A stretch of DNA of 42,277 bases, from positions 1 to 42,277 of the forward strand of contig CANDMV010000017.1 in NCBI GenBank assembly GCA_947385875.1. The letters are read 5' to 3'. This document shows positions 7,512 to 15,411 of the stretch, piece by piece (position 1 is the stretch's first letter; each line of letters starts with the position of its first letter). The notes under the pieces were generated by a model. That model was not told where the DNA came from, ran no database searches, and saw only the letters and a list, made by a program, of their open reading frames with translations. The position numbers and the translations under genes are program-made. Source of the DNA: an uncultured Eubacterium sp. (GTDB lineage Bacteria; Bacillota; Clostridia; Lachnospirales; Lachnospiraceae).

Positions 7512-9617
7512 TTATGAAATCGCAGATTTTGCCTTTACCTTATTTTCTTTATTTCTAAATCCGGCACTCGTACTGCAGATCAGCTTATCAAACACCATAA
7601 ACATTGCCGGAAGTATAAATGCTACAACTAAAAGACTAATAATCGCACCTCTTGCAAGCAGCACGCACAGTGAACTAATCATATCAATACTGGAATACAA
7701 TCCTACTCCAAATGTTGCCGCAAAAAAGCTTAACGCACTTACAAATACCGACTGCAGCGAACTATTCAGCGCAGAGGAAATCGCTTCCTGCTTATCTGCT
7801 CCCTGATATCTAGCTTTTTTATATTTATTTGTCATTAAGATCGCATAGTCTACGGTTGCCCCCAGCTGTATCGTACCAATTACAATCGAGGCGATAAATG
7901 GCAGTACAGTTCCTGTATATGATGGAATCCCCATATTAATAAATATCGCAAACTCAATCACAGATACCAAAATCACCGGAAGCGAAACAGATTTTAAAAC
8001 TACCGCAATAATGATAAAAATCAACACAATTGATACCGCGCTCACCGTCTTAAAATCAGTATCCGTAATCGTAATCAAATCCTGTGTACATGGCGCTTCT
8101 CCAATCAGCATTGCCGATGAATCATACTGCTTAATAATCTCTTTAATAGAATCGCACTGTGCATTCACCTCATCAGACGCAGTCTTATATTCTGATATAA
8201 TAAACATCATCTGATACTTTCCATTATCCAGAATTTCTTTATAAGAATCCGGTATAAATTCTTTCGGTATCGCCGGCCCTAAAACAGAATCCAGTCCCAA
8301 TACCGTTTTCACGCCTTTGACCGCTTTTAATTCTTTCAGCATTGCACGTGATTTTTTAGCATCCAGACCACTGTCTGCTATAATCACATGCGTAGCGCCC
8401 ATGCTGAAATCTTCCTCCAGCTCATCATTCGCCATAACGCTTTCCAGATGATCCGGGAGTGTACCCACTAAATCGTAATATACCTGATTATGTGTATACC
8501 CATATAATGCAGGCCCTAAGATCAATAAAAACAGAACTATAAATATCACATATTTTTTTGTTACAAAATAGCCAATCCTGCCCAGATCTGGAATAATCGC
8601 CCGATGCCTCGTCTTTTCAATCGCACGGTCAAAAGTAAGTATCATCGAAGGAAGTATCGTTACACATCCGATTACGCCAAATACAACTCCCTTCGCCATA
8701 ACAATACCCAGATCCAGCCCCAACGTAAACGTCATAAAGCACATAGCTAAAAATCCGGCCACTGTAGTAATAGAACTGCCAACAACAGAAGCTATCGTAT
8801 TCGAGATTGCATGTGCCATAGCCCGTTTTTTATCACCTGGAAACCTTCCTTGGTTCTCCTGATAGCTGTGCCACAGGAATATGGAATAATCCATTGTAAC
8901 TGCAAGCTGCAGCACCGCTGCCAGAGCCTGTGTGATGAAGGAAATCTCTCCTGCTACAAAATTGGTACCCAGATTATAGATAATTGCCATTCCAATGCTC
9001 AGCAGGAAAAACAAAGGAATCAAAAACGAATCCATCGTCAGTGACAATACAATCGCTGACAATCCCGCAGCAATCACCACGTACATAATTGCTTCACTAT
9101 TACATATTTTCTTAATATCCGTCACTACTGCCGACATACCGCTTAACAGACACTGCTGGTCAGTCAGGCCGCGGATTTCTTCCACCGCATCCAATGTCTC
9201 ATCCGCTGACATGGATGTATCCATCATAATTATCATTAATGCAGCATTTTTATCTTTATTTTCAAATTTTTCTTCAATCCCGCTCGGCAGTAACTCCATC
9301 GGTATGGAAAGATCCAACAGCGAATCATACCAGAGGACGGATTTGACATGGTTTATTTCTTCTATCTCTTTCTTTAATGCTGCCACACCTTTATCGTCCA
9401 TTCCTTCTACTACAGCTACTGAAAACGCCCCTGTTCCAAATTCTTCCAGTAAGATCTCCTGTCCCTTCATCGTCTCAATATCTTTTGGCAGGTAAGATAA
9501 AATATCATAATTAATACGGGTATTCACGTAACCAATTATGGACGGAACCAACAGTACAAGACTGAGGATCAGAATCGGTATCCTAAACTTTACTACTCCC
9601 TTTCCAAACTTAATCAT
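7512..9617 (-). CDS. MMPL/RND-family membrane transporter
   Basis: 701 residues with the typical internal duplication: membrane segment at about 13-30, an outer loop (about 31-175), a five-helix bundle (about 178-335), then again one helix (about 356-372), a loop (about 373-520) and five helices (about 525-690). The TMDYSIFLWH segment in half one and TVDYAILMTNKY in half two are the conserved transmembrane-4 motifs that relay protons in MMPL proteins. Probable proton-driven export of a lipid, glycolipid or drug; substrate unknown. It is preceded by a TetR regulator gene and followed by the LxxG protein. ATG 9617 has only a modest ribosome site (AAAGAGATG). Confidence 0.9.
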   Translation of the reverse strand: MIKFGKGVVKFRIPILILSLVLLVPSIIGYVNTRINYDILSYLPKDIETMKGQEILLEEFGTGAFSVAVVEGMDDKGVAALKKEIEEINHVKSVLWYDSLLDLSIPMELLPSGIEEKFENKDKNAALMIIMMDTSMSADETLDAVEEIRGLTDQQCLLSGMSAVVTDIKKICNSEAIMYVVIAAGLSAIVLSLTMDSFLIPLFFLLSIGMAIIYNLGTNFVAGEISFITQALAAVLQLAVTMDYSIFLWHSYQENQGRFPGDKKRAMAHAISNTIASVVGSSITTVAGFLAMCFMTFTLGLDLGIVMAKGVVFGVIGCVTILPSMILTFDRAIEKTRHRAIIPDLGRIGYFVTKKYVIFIVLFLLILGPALYGYTHNQVYYDLVGTLPDHLESVMANDELEEDFSMGATHVIIADSGLDAKKSRAMLKELKAVKGVKTVLGLDSVLGPAIPKEFIPDSYKEILDNGKYQMMFIISEYKTASDEVNAQCDSIKEIIKQYDSSAMLIGEAPCTQDLITITDTDFKTVSAVSIVLIFIIIAVVLKSVSLPVILVSVIEFAIFINMGIPSYTGTVLPFIASIVIGTIQLGATVDYAILMTNKYKKARYQGADKQEAISSALNSSLQSVFVSALSFFAATFGVGLYSSIDMISSLCVLLARGAIISLLVVAFILPAMFMVFDKLICSTSAGFRNKENKVKAKSAIS

Positions 9618-9781
9618 GTCTTACACATCTCTTTCTTTTCATATTTGATCTGGATGCTCAGACAAAACAGCGCGCTTTTTATCGTCATGCCCGATTTCCA
9701 AATCATCCAATTTGCCACCACAGCAACCGTTCAGACCGGCTGAATGGCTGCTCTCCTGCACCTGTGCAAAAATAGTATATA

Positions 9782-9817
9782 AAAAAAGATTGAATATGAA
9801 AATATTCAATCTTTTTT
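9782..9817. terminator. Strong bidirectional terminator between tetR and the MMPL gene
   Basis: GATTGAATAT (9788-9797), GAAA loop, ATATTCAATC (9802-9811), flanked by A6 and T6 so the stem extends to 16 bp and gives a T-run on both strands. It separates tetR transcription from the transporter, which therefore needs its own promoter downstream or regulated read-through. Confidence 0.75.
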
Positions 9818-9820
9818 ATG

Positions 9821-9838
9821 TGTAAAACATTGTTTACA
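9821..9838. promoter_or_regulatory. Candidate TetR operator
   Basis: TGTAAAACATTGTTTACA is an 18-bp inverted repeat (6-bp arms TGTAAA/TTTACA), with another TGTAAAG nearby at 9851. It lies in the 343-bp spacer between tetR and the transporter it probably controls. Function is inferred from position and symmetry. Confidence 0.35.
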
Positions 9839-9890
9839 TTTATTCATTTATGTAAAGCAAATAATACAAAACGTTAAAATTGTATACTCC

Positions 9891-9926
9891 TTATAGATCT
9901 TTCCGCTCATCTTCCAAAGAATGGCT
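9891..9926 (-). pseudogene. Remnant copy of the tetR 3' end
   Basis: Minus-strand translation gives SHSLEDERKDL and a stop, against SHSLEDALKDL and stop at the end of the intact tetR exactly 70 bp away (9961-9996). Only about 12 codons survive; an in-frame TAG precedes them. Either a degenerate tandem duplication or the tail of a lost paralogue. Confidence 0.6.
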
Positions 9927-9960
9927 CTAAAAAACAATTATCTCTACAGCCGCTGTTTTC

Positions 9961-10527
9961 TTACAAATCTTTCAGCGCATCTTCCAGGGAATGGCTCATC
10001 ATATACTTATATAATTCCGCCAGGTCTTCCGCCGAAATCGTCATCCCGCTCTGTATCCACTGAATCACAATAAATATCATAGACTGCCCATAATACTGTG
10101 CCAGACGTTCCGGCGTCAGCCATTCATACTTCGGCTGTCTGCGCTCGCTGTGCTCCGCACAGACTTCCACAAACAAGCTCTGTATACAACGCTGGGCAAT
10201 ACTATAAAAAGAATTCTGCCCCTCCAGCCTGCTGACTTTCATGTAAAATTCCTTTTCTTTCTCAATATTGATAAACAGAAAAGTCATCGCCTGAGTCATC
10301 AGGCCGCTGCGGATAAACGGCTTTACCGGCTCAATCAGATCACGGTTTATCACCCACTCAAGCAGCTCGTATTTATCCTGAAAATGGTTATAAAATGTCG
10401 GCCGGATGACTCCCGCGCCATCCGTAATTTCCTTAATCGTAATCTTTTCAATCGGGCTGCTGCATGCCAGCTCCTTAAAGCTATCCGCAAGCAGCTGGTC
10501 AATCTCCCTTTTTCCCTGATTGGCCAT
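9961..10527 (-). CDS. TetR/AcrR-family transcriptional regulator
   Basis: 188 residues. An N-terminal TetR helix-turn-helix is clear (KITIKEITDGAGVIRPTFYNHFQDKYELLEWV, about 28-60; the TFYNHFxDK recognition helix is diagnostic). The C-terminal helical domain, which would bind a ligand and dimerise, resembles the group often found beside MMPL genes. It lies upstream of and on the same strand as the transporter, which it likely represses together with the LxxG gene. It starts 3 nt after the preceding gene's stop, so the two are co-translated. Its 3' end is duplicated downstream. Confidence 0.9.
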   Translation of the reverse strand: MANQGKREIDQLLADSFKELACSSPIEKITIKEITDGAGVIRPTFYNHFQDKYELLEWVINRDLIEPVKPFIRSGLMTQAMTFLFINIEKEKEFYMKVSRLEGQNSFYSIAQRCIQSLFVEVCAEHSERRQPKYEWLTPERLAQYYGQSMIFIVIQWIQSGMTISAEDLAELYKYMMSHSLEDALKDL

Positions 10528-10530
10528 GAA

Positions 10531-10887
10531 TTATTTTTCCTCCAGCTTATTTTTCCACAAATCTTCAGGAACCGGCATCATTTCATCCGTCCCCTCCCTC
10601 CAGCAAATCAACTGCCTCGTCTGTTCTATACGACACACCCATGTATTATCATAAATACCGCTGGCCTCTAAATCCTGCTCGCCAAGCAGCCAGACCTTCT
10701 GTCCTTTGATCGTCAATGCATAGACTTTTGCAAATACTATTTTTCCTTCATTATTATGCTCCGGCTCGTCAACACGCGTAATAAACGCCTGTGGAACAAG
10801 CTTCTGCCCTCTTACCTTAAATCCATTTTCCAAACGATACTGCACACTCAGCAGGTCTAATGTTCCATCATCTAAATATGCTGCCAT
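10531..10887 (-). CDS. Small conserved protein of unknown function
   Basis: 118 residues, soluble, predicted mostly beta (alternating hydrophobics such as KIVFAKVYALTIKGQKVWLLGEQDL), with several Trp residues. No family is recognised and no catalytic motif is visible. It has GGAGGGAT before ATG 10887 and ends 3 nt before tetR, so it is part of the tetR transcription unit and may modulate or be sensed with it. The function is open. Confidence 0.7.
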   Translation of the reverse strand: MAAYLDDGTLDLLSVQYRLENGFKVRGQKLVPQAFITRVDEPEHNNEGKIVFAKVYALTIKGQKVWLLGEQDLEASGIYDNTWVCRIEQTRQLICWREGTDEMMPVPEDLWKNKLEEK

Positions 10888-10951
10888 ATGATCCCTCCTG
10901 TTTTAAATGTACGGTTCAGCCCCTCCAACAGCTTTCTGCCGCTTTACTTCT

Positions 10952-11209
10952 TCAAAGATCTCCATCTACGCTCTCTGTTTTTTCATCAAACTCCACTGTT
11001 ACAAAAAATCCCTTTGAAGTTTCCTTTATCTCCACAACGGTTCCTTCTGTCGATTTTAACCGTTCCCGAAATGTATAATTTGCAGACATCGCAAATGCAT
11101 TTCCAAGCGTATAATAATAAGAATTCGGAAGCTTGCCCTCTGTGACTGGAAGTACATCGCCCTCTTTTAACAGTCCCGTACGTTCCATTTTAAACTCCAT
11201 CTGTCTCAT
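10952..11209 (-). CDS. Small beta-rich protein of unknown function
   Basis: 85 residues. The pattern [21 protein letters not shown] near the C-terminus looks like two or three strands of a small barrel (KOW/SH3-like), and [10 protein letters not shown] near the N-terminus may be another strand. No named domain can be assigned. GGGGGC precedes ATG 11209. It sits 38 nt after the HdeD-like gene and 64 nt before the 118-residue protein, so a four-gene unit (hdeD-like, this, 118-aa, tetR) is likely. Confidence 0.65.
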   Translation of the reverse strand: MRQMEFKMERTGLLKEGDVLPVTEGKLPNSYYYTLGNAFAMSANYTFRERLKSTEGTVVEIKETSKGFFVTVEFDEKTESVDGDL

Positions 11210-11247
11210 AACAAAGCCCCCATTTTTTAGACAGCTGGCCAGACCCT

Positions 11248-11829
11248 CTATAAATCTGTCTCATGTGCCTCAACATCAATCGGTTCCAATTTATCAGCTG
11301 CATATTTAATTGCCATAGCCGTATGATATATAATAAGCATATTCGAAATACCATCATAAACAAGTGCAATCCCAAGCACTCGCACAGCCACAGAAATCAC
11401 ACCAAACGAATCGCAGATACAGATCACCCCAAAAGCGCAGTTCAAGAGTGCAAGAAAAAAAAGGATCATCCACCGCTCACTGCCGCACTTTTTAGCTTCA
11501 GACGCCATCTGAAAATCTTTGAGACTGTGCACCAATAAAATCACCCCTATTACAATCGGCACCAGAGCAACAATAGATTCCGGCGTAATAATAATCCACA
11601 CACCCAGAAGCAAAAACAACAGTCCGCCTGTTACGGTTAATATACTACGGCCTTCCATCACATAACCGAATATATATACAGCCCCCATCACCACAAGGAT
11701 TGCTCCAAGTATGCGGCAGATCAGCCCTGTCACCTCCATCGGCCAGGCAATCAGCACAACTCCCAGCGCAATGGTCAGCACTGCCGATAAATATGCAGCT
11801 ATGCGCACCTTTTTAAATAACTCTTTCAT
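11248..11829 (-). CDS. HdeD/DUF308-family membrane protein
   Basis: 193 residues with six predicted transmembrane helices in three pairs (for example [75 protein letters not shown]), the duplicated hairpin layout of HdeD/DUF308. HdeD is linked to acid tolerance in Escherichia coli; no biochemical role is fixed in Firmicutes. ATG 11829 has AAGGAGAG upstream. It heads the cluster running to tetR. A mobile element has inserted in its leader between promoter and ribosome site. Confidence 0.85.
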   Translation of the reverse strand: MKELFKKVRIAAYLSAVLTIALGVVLIAWPMEVTGLICRILGAILVVMGAVYIFGYVMEGRSILTVTGGLLFLLLGVWIIITPESIVALVPIVIGVILLVHSLKDFQMASEAKKCGSERWMILFFLALLNCAFGVICICDSFGVISVAVRVLGIALVYDGISNMLIIYHTAMAIKYAADKLEPIDVEAHETDL

Positions 11830-11854
11830 ATGAATCTCTCCTTCATATACATTT

Positions 11855-12012
11855 GTTACTTTTCACACCCAGTCAGAAAGCGGCTGTGATGAAAAAAGTA
11901 AGACATTCGGCCCATTGAAGGTTCGCCCCTGGCGAAGGGCCGGATGCATGGCAAGCCGCATTCTTTGGCCCTGACCAGACAGCGAGTGTCTGGTCAGGGT
12001 GTGAAAAGTAAC
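11855..12012 (+). mobile_element. MITE-like structured element, complete copy with 8-bp target duplication
   Basis: 158 bp bounded by perfect 16-bp inverted repeats GTTACTTTTCACACCC / GGGTGTGAAAAGTAAC and flanked by identical 8-bp ATACATTT (11847-11854 and 12013-12020), the mark of a transposition event. Inside are a left hairpin, a middle hairpin (CGGCCC...TTCGCC-cct-GGCGAA...GGGCCG) and a right hairpin (CCCTGACCAGAC/GTCTGGTCAGGG). No coding capacity. It sits in the 5' leader of the HdeD-like gene. Confidence 0.88.
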
Positions 12013-12044
12013 ATACATTTCAGCATTTTTGTCTATTGCTGATT

Positions 12045-12073
12045 ATTATAGGATATTTTGCCAAAAATGACAA
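12045..12073 (-). promoter_or_regulatory. Sigma-A promoter of the HdeD-like/tetR cluster
   Basis: Minus-strand TTGTCA (12073-12068), 17-bp spacer, TATAAT (12050-12045). The mobile element lies between this promoter and the gene, so the element is transcribed as 5' leader. Confidence 0.75.
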
Positions 12074-12102
12074 TACTCATGTACAACTTTTTAATATTGC
12101 AT

Positions 12103-12160
12103 GTTACAGTTCAGCCTGAGAAAAAACGTCATCCGGCCCATTAAGTTTTTTACCCCTTTG
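12103..12160 (+). repeat. Degenerate copy of the MITE-like family
   Basis: GTTACAG, then CATCCGGCCCATTAAG, aligns with the left end and core of the elements at 11855 and 14810. The left palindrome is worn and the right end is missing. It lies upstream of the Big2 protein promoter. Confidence 0.55.
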
Positions 12161-12240
12161 ACATCAAAATTGATTAATTTGCAAGCGCTTTCAGACGTTT
12201 CTTTCACTTTATTCCATAAAATTTTGTGCATTTGTACCGA

Positions 12241-12269
12241 TTTACAAACTGTTTTATTCGTGCTATCAT
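12241..12269 (+). promoter_or_regulatory. Sigma-A promoter of the Big2 protein gene
   Basis: TTTACA (12241-12246), 17-bp spacer, TATCAT (12264-12269). It gives a leader of about 125 nt containing short palindromes (ACCATACATGGT, AGCTTTAAGCT); I recognise no riboswitch in it. Confidence 0.65.
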
Positions 12270-12400
12270 CCTCCTATCGATACAGTGTGCCAGATACCAT
12301 ACATGGTACAGCTTTCAGACATCGCGGCACCGCTGCTGCCAGATGATATGAGCTTTAAGCTGAACCATTTCACATTTCTTATCATTAGGAGGTATCTAAT

Positions 12401-13195
12401 ATGACACGCAGATCTAAATATTCTATTATTTCAATACTGTTATTAACTGTAATGTTCTTATTTACCCCGGCTACACGCATGACAGTCGATGCTGCCAATA
12501 AGCTGTTCTCCATGATCGTGCTAACCAAATACAATCAGACAATGTCAATCGGCGACGAGTTCCAGCTGATCGCGGTAACTTCAAACGGCAAAAAGCCTAC
12601 ATTCAAGAGCAGCAAATCTTCGATCGCATCTGTCAATACTTATGGGCTTATTACCGCAAAAAAAGCCGGCACATGCAAGATCACAGCAAAAATCAAGAAC
12701 GCTGAAGCATCCTGCAATATTACAGTAAGACCTACAACCGTCACCATCCGTCCATCCAGCCTGTCACTTTATAGACTGGGTACAAAACAGCTGACTGCTT
12801 CCGTATCCACCGGCCATACGCCTACCTGGCGTTCCAGCAAAAGCAGTGTTGCTGTCGTAGATGAAAACGGCATGGTAACCGCCGTAAAGCACGGAACAGC
12901 CAAAATCACAGCCACCGTAGACGGCACGTCCACGACCTGCACGATTACAGTAAAGCAGCCGACAATCAGGCTCTCAGCTTCTACACTCGCACTTACAGTC
13001 GGAGAAACCCGCACACTTTCCGCCAGAGTTTCTTCCGGCAATACTCCCGAATGGACTACAAGCAATACAAATGTCGTTAACGTCGATGCAAACGGCAATA
13101 TCACTGCATTGAAAAAGGGCCGAGCTTATGTCTACGCCCGCGAGGACGGTATCAAGACCAGCTGCATTGTAACAGTCAGTGAACCAGCCCCGTAA
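12401..13195 (+). CDS. Secreted protein with three bacterial Ig-like (Big2) domains
   Basis: 264 residues. Signal peptide with basic start and hydrophobic core (ISILLLTVMFLFTP), cleavage near residue 31 (VDAAN). Three tandem Big2 domains follow (about 37-112, 113-188, 189-262), each with the recurring W/FxSSxxxVAxVDxxGxVTAxKxGTxxITA signature, most clearly in RSSKSSVAVVDENGMVTAVKHGTAKITA. No sortase signal or membrane anchor is present at the C-terminus, so it is released or held by binding. Big2 repeats act as adhesive or spacer modules. AGGAGG at 12387-12392 is ideally spaced from ATG. Confidence 0.88.
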   Translation: MTRRSKYSIISILLLTVMFLFTPATRMTVDAANKLFSMIVLTKYNQTMSIGDEFQLIAVTSNGKKPTFKSSKSSIASVNTYGLITAKKAGTCKITAKIKNAEASCNITVRPTTVTIRPSSLSLYRLGTKQLTASVSTGHTPTWRSSKSSVAVVDENGMVTAVKHGTAKITATVDGTSTTCTITVKQPTIRLSASTLALTVGETRTLSARVSSGNTPEWTTSNTNVVNVDANGNITALKKGRAYVYAREDGIKTSCIVTVSEPAP

Positions 13196-13472
13196 CACAC
13201 AGATTCATCATTTCAAGTTCTATACTGCTGTCTGCCACAAAAGCTGATCTTCTGACATATTTTGTGTATCATTATTCACATCTGTCTGCAGTACATAATC
13301 TATATGCACGCAGATTCGCATTTTCTCAAGACTTTCTACGCAGCAGCACTACAGCGAATACGAAATCCATGTGAATTGACCGCTCCAGACAGCAGGACAC
13401 TTTTGCATAGAAGCAAACAGCAGCCGCAGTCTAATACTATACTGGCACACTGCTTCGATTTTATTCTATTTT

Positions 13473-14411
13473 TTAAATCACCCAGTCCCACACCCATTCA
13501 TCTTCATCATTTTTAGGCGGGTCTGCTTGAAATGTCATTTCCGGTGCCTTGAGAGACACTTTTGTATACGCCGGAACAGATTCCGTAATAAACGTATTTC
13601 CTCCAATAATTGAATTTGCCCCGATCACGGTCTCTCCGCCTAATATAGTTGCTCCTGAATATATCGTAACATTATTTTCTATCGTCGGATGCCTCTTTAC
13701 ATCTGCCAGAAGCTGTCCCTTCCGAGTTGAAAGCGCACCAAGCGTCACGCCCTGATACAGCTTGACACAATCACCAATTTTAGTCGTCTCACCTATTACA
13801 ACACCAGTTCCGTGATCGATAAAAAAATATTCGCCAATATCTGCGCCCGGATTTATATCAATACCTGTACGGCTATGTGCATATTCCGACATAATACGAG
13901 GAATAAAAGGTACTTTCTTCAAATACAGTTCATGCGCCATTCGATACACAAAAATAGCAAACACTCCCGGATAAGAAGAAATGATCTCCTGACGGCTCTT
14001 AGCTGCCGGGTCGCCATCAAACCCTGCCTGCACATCCTTTAACAGCATTTTTTGAATATCTGCCAGCCTTCCGATAAAATAATGTGCAATCTCACCTGAT
14101 TTTTCCGCTACCTGCTCTCTCGTCTCACCCTCATTTGTATACAGCAGAGCAATCTCCACCTGCTGCTGCAGCTCCCTGCGGATCCTGTTTAACGTATCAC
14201 CGACAAAATACTGTGCATCCGTACATTCAAAATTTTTTTCCTCAAAATATCCAGGAAACATAAGCGAACGCAGCCGCTTAATAAGTATAATAATGCTGCT
14301 CCTGCTCGGCAGCCTCCGGTTCTCTTTCGTCACGAACACTTCATCTGAAATATAATTTTGTGTGATTTTTTCAACTGCCTGGTCAAAATCCGTTTTAATA
14401 ACTGCTGCCAT
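13473..14411 (-). CDS. cysE: Serine O-acetyltransferase (cysteine biosynthesis)
   Basis: 312 residues from ATG 14411, chosen because GGAGGGG lies about 6 nt upstream and the extra ten codons of the longer frame do not look like family sequence. It transfers acetyl from acetyl-CoA to L-serine to make O-acetylserine. The C-terminal left-handed beta-helix has hexapeptide repeats (VKLYQGVTLGAL, NNVTIYSGATILGGETVIGANSIIGGN). The catalytic pair Asp185 (GIDINPGADIG) and His200 (FIDHGTGVVIGET) are 15 residues apart, as in E. coli CysE. The long helical N-terminal region is that of the larger SAT/EpsC-type proteins. It stands alone with no cysK nearby, and no T-box or other leader signal was found upstream. 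Confidence 0.92.
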   Translation of the reverse strand: MAAVIKTDFDQAVEKITQNYISDEVFVTKENRRLPSRSSIIILIKRLRSLMFPGYFEEKNFECTDAQYFVGDTLNRIRRELQQQVEIALLYTNEGETREQVAEKSGEIAHYFIGRLADIQKMLLKDVQAGFDGDPAAKSRQEIISSYPGVFAIFVYRMAHELYLKKVPFIPRIMSEYAHSRTGIDINPGADIGEYFFIDHGTGVVIGETTKIGDCVKLYQGVTLGALSTRKGQLLADVKRHPTIENNVTIYSGATILGGETVIGANSIIGGNTFITESVPAYTKVSLKAPEMTFQADPPKNDEDEWVWDWVI

Positions 14412-14570
14412 ACTTCCCCTCCAAATAATCGAATTTAGCATATTTTACCTGCCGGCTCTTGCCATCCATCGTAATGCACGGCATAGATGTAAACCAATAT
14501 CCTTAACTTAGTGACCTTCTATACGATTCTGAATCTAATTATATAAGGCTTAAGTTAATCACATTGGATG

Positions 14571-14725
14571 TGAACAGTATCAAAGTCATTACTTCACTGT
14601 AACGGAATCCGGCTCATTGAAAGTTTGCCTTTGCCGAAAAGCCAGATCCTCTCTTGGCATAATTTACCCGTTCTTATATCATGCCCATTGGGTATGTACT
14701 TTTGCAGCTAATGCAAAGTACTGGG
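14571..14725 (+). repeat. Partial, diverged copy of the MITE-like family
   Basis: AATCCGGCTCATTGAAAGTTTGCC (14604-14627; key core TCCGGCTCATTGAAAG) is the family core, preceded by a possible terminal palindrome (GTGAACAGT...ACTGTAAC) and followed by a GGCT/AGCC middle stem and a right-hand hairpin (GTACTTTTGCA/TGCAAAGTAC). The borders are uncertain and no target duplication is visible. Confidence 0.5.
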
Positions 14726-14809
14726 CAAAACTGCTACACTTAACTATACAACTTTAAATTATAATATTCAATATGAAAGAAATTAATGTTACAATTCATG
14801 TTACTGTTC

Positions 14810-14880
14810 GTTACTTTTCACACCTCAGCCAGAAAGGCTGTGGTGTAAAAAGTAACGGCATCCGGCCCATTGGAAGTTCA
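14810..14880 (+). repeat. 5' part of a MITE-like element next to the blaI promoter
   Basis: A 47-bp near-perfect palindrome (GTTACTTTTCACACC at 14810, AGAAA loop region, GGTGTAAAAAGTAAC ending 14856) followed by the family core CATCCGGCCCATTGGAAG. The right end is missing; the element stops about 15 bp before the -35 box of the BlaI-type operon. Confidence 0.7.
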
Positions 14881-14894
14881 AGGTCTAATAACTC

Positions 14895-14946
14895 TTGACA
14901 ATTCACTCTACTTATTGTAGAATATATTTATTCTACAATAAGTAGA
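14895..14946 (+). promoter_or_regulatory. blaI-blaR1 promoter with twin operator
   Basis: TTGACA (14895-14900), 17-bp spacer, TAGAAT (14918-14923). Overlapping it is a perfect 16-bp inverted repeat: TCTACTTATTGTAGAA (14907-14922) and TTCTACAATAAGTAGA (14931-14946), 8 bp apart. Each arm is itself a CTAC-n5-GTAG dyad, like the bla/mec operators bound by BlaI/MecI dimers. The first covers the -10 box and the second the transcription start, giving autorepression. Confidence 0.85.
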
Positions 14947-14967
14947 ATAGAAAGGAGAGCACATAAA

Positions 14968-15330
14968 ATGAGCAATCTGCAAATGGGTGCCATAGAATCC
15001 CGCTTCGCTGACATCATCTGGCAGCATGAACCATTGTCCTCTGCTGATCTTGCAATATATAGCAACGAACAGCTCGGCTGGAAAAAGACGACTTCTTATA
15101 CTGTATTAAAACGACTCTGCAATAAGGGAATATTTCAAAACAACAAAGGAACGGTTACTTCGTTAATCTCAAAAAACGAATATTACTCTATGCAGAGCGA
15201 GCAATTCGTAGCTGAAACATTTAACGGCTCACTCCCCGCTTTTCTTACCGCCTTTACTTCGAGAAAGTCCCTGACTGCCGAAGAAGTCGCACATTTAAAG
15301 CATTTAGTTGCAGAATATGAAGATAACTAG
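14968..15330 (+). CDS. BlaI/MecI/CopY-family repressor
   Basis: 120 residues, normal for the family. The N-terminal winged helix (about 5-75) has the signature ESRFADIIWQHEPLSSADL and WKKTTSYTVLKRLCNKGIF (recognition helix and wing); the C-terminal helices dimerise. It represses its own promoter through the twin operator just upstream and is removed when the neighbouring BlaR1-type protease is activated. AAAGGAGAG precedes ATG. It is followed after 81 nt by the sensor gene, the usual pairing. Confidence 0.93.
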   Translation: MSNLQMGAIESRFADIIWQHEPLSSADLAIYSNEQLGWKKTTSYTVLKRLCNKGIFQNNKGTVTSLISKNEYYSMQSEQFVAETFNGSLPAFLTAFTSRKSLTAEEVAHLKHLVAEYEDN

Positions 15331-15411
15331 ATCTGAAAACTGTTTTGGAATCATTCTATGCACTCAGCTTCAAAACTCGCCAAATAGTTTTCATATGAAG
15401 GAGGAATCATC

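Noticed and set aside
12270..12400. Riboswitch (cyclic di-GMP type) in the Big2 protein leader
   Set aside because: Small palindromes are present but no conserved riboswitch core could be matched.
14412..14967. T-box or other cysteine-type leader for cysE
   Set aside because: No AGGGTGG/ACCGCG motif on the relevant strand; the region is filled by repeat elements and the blaI control region.
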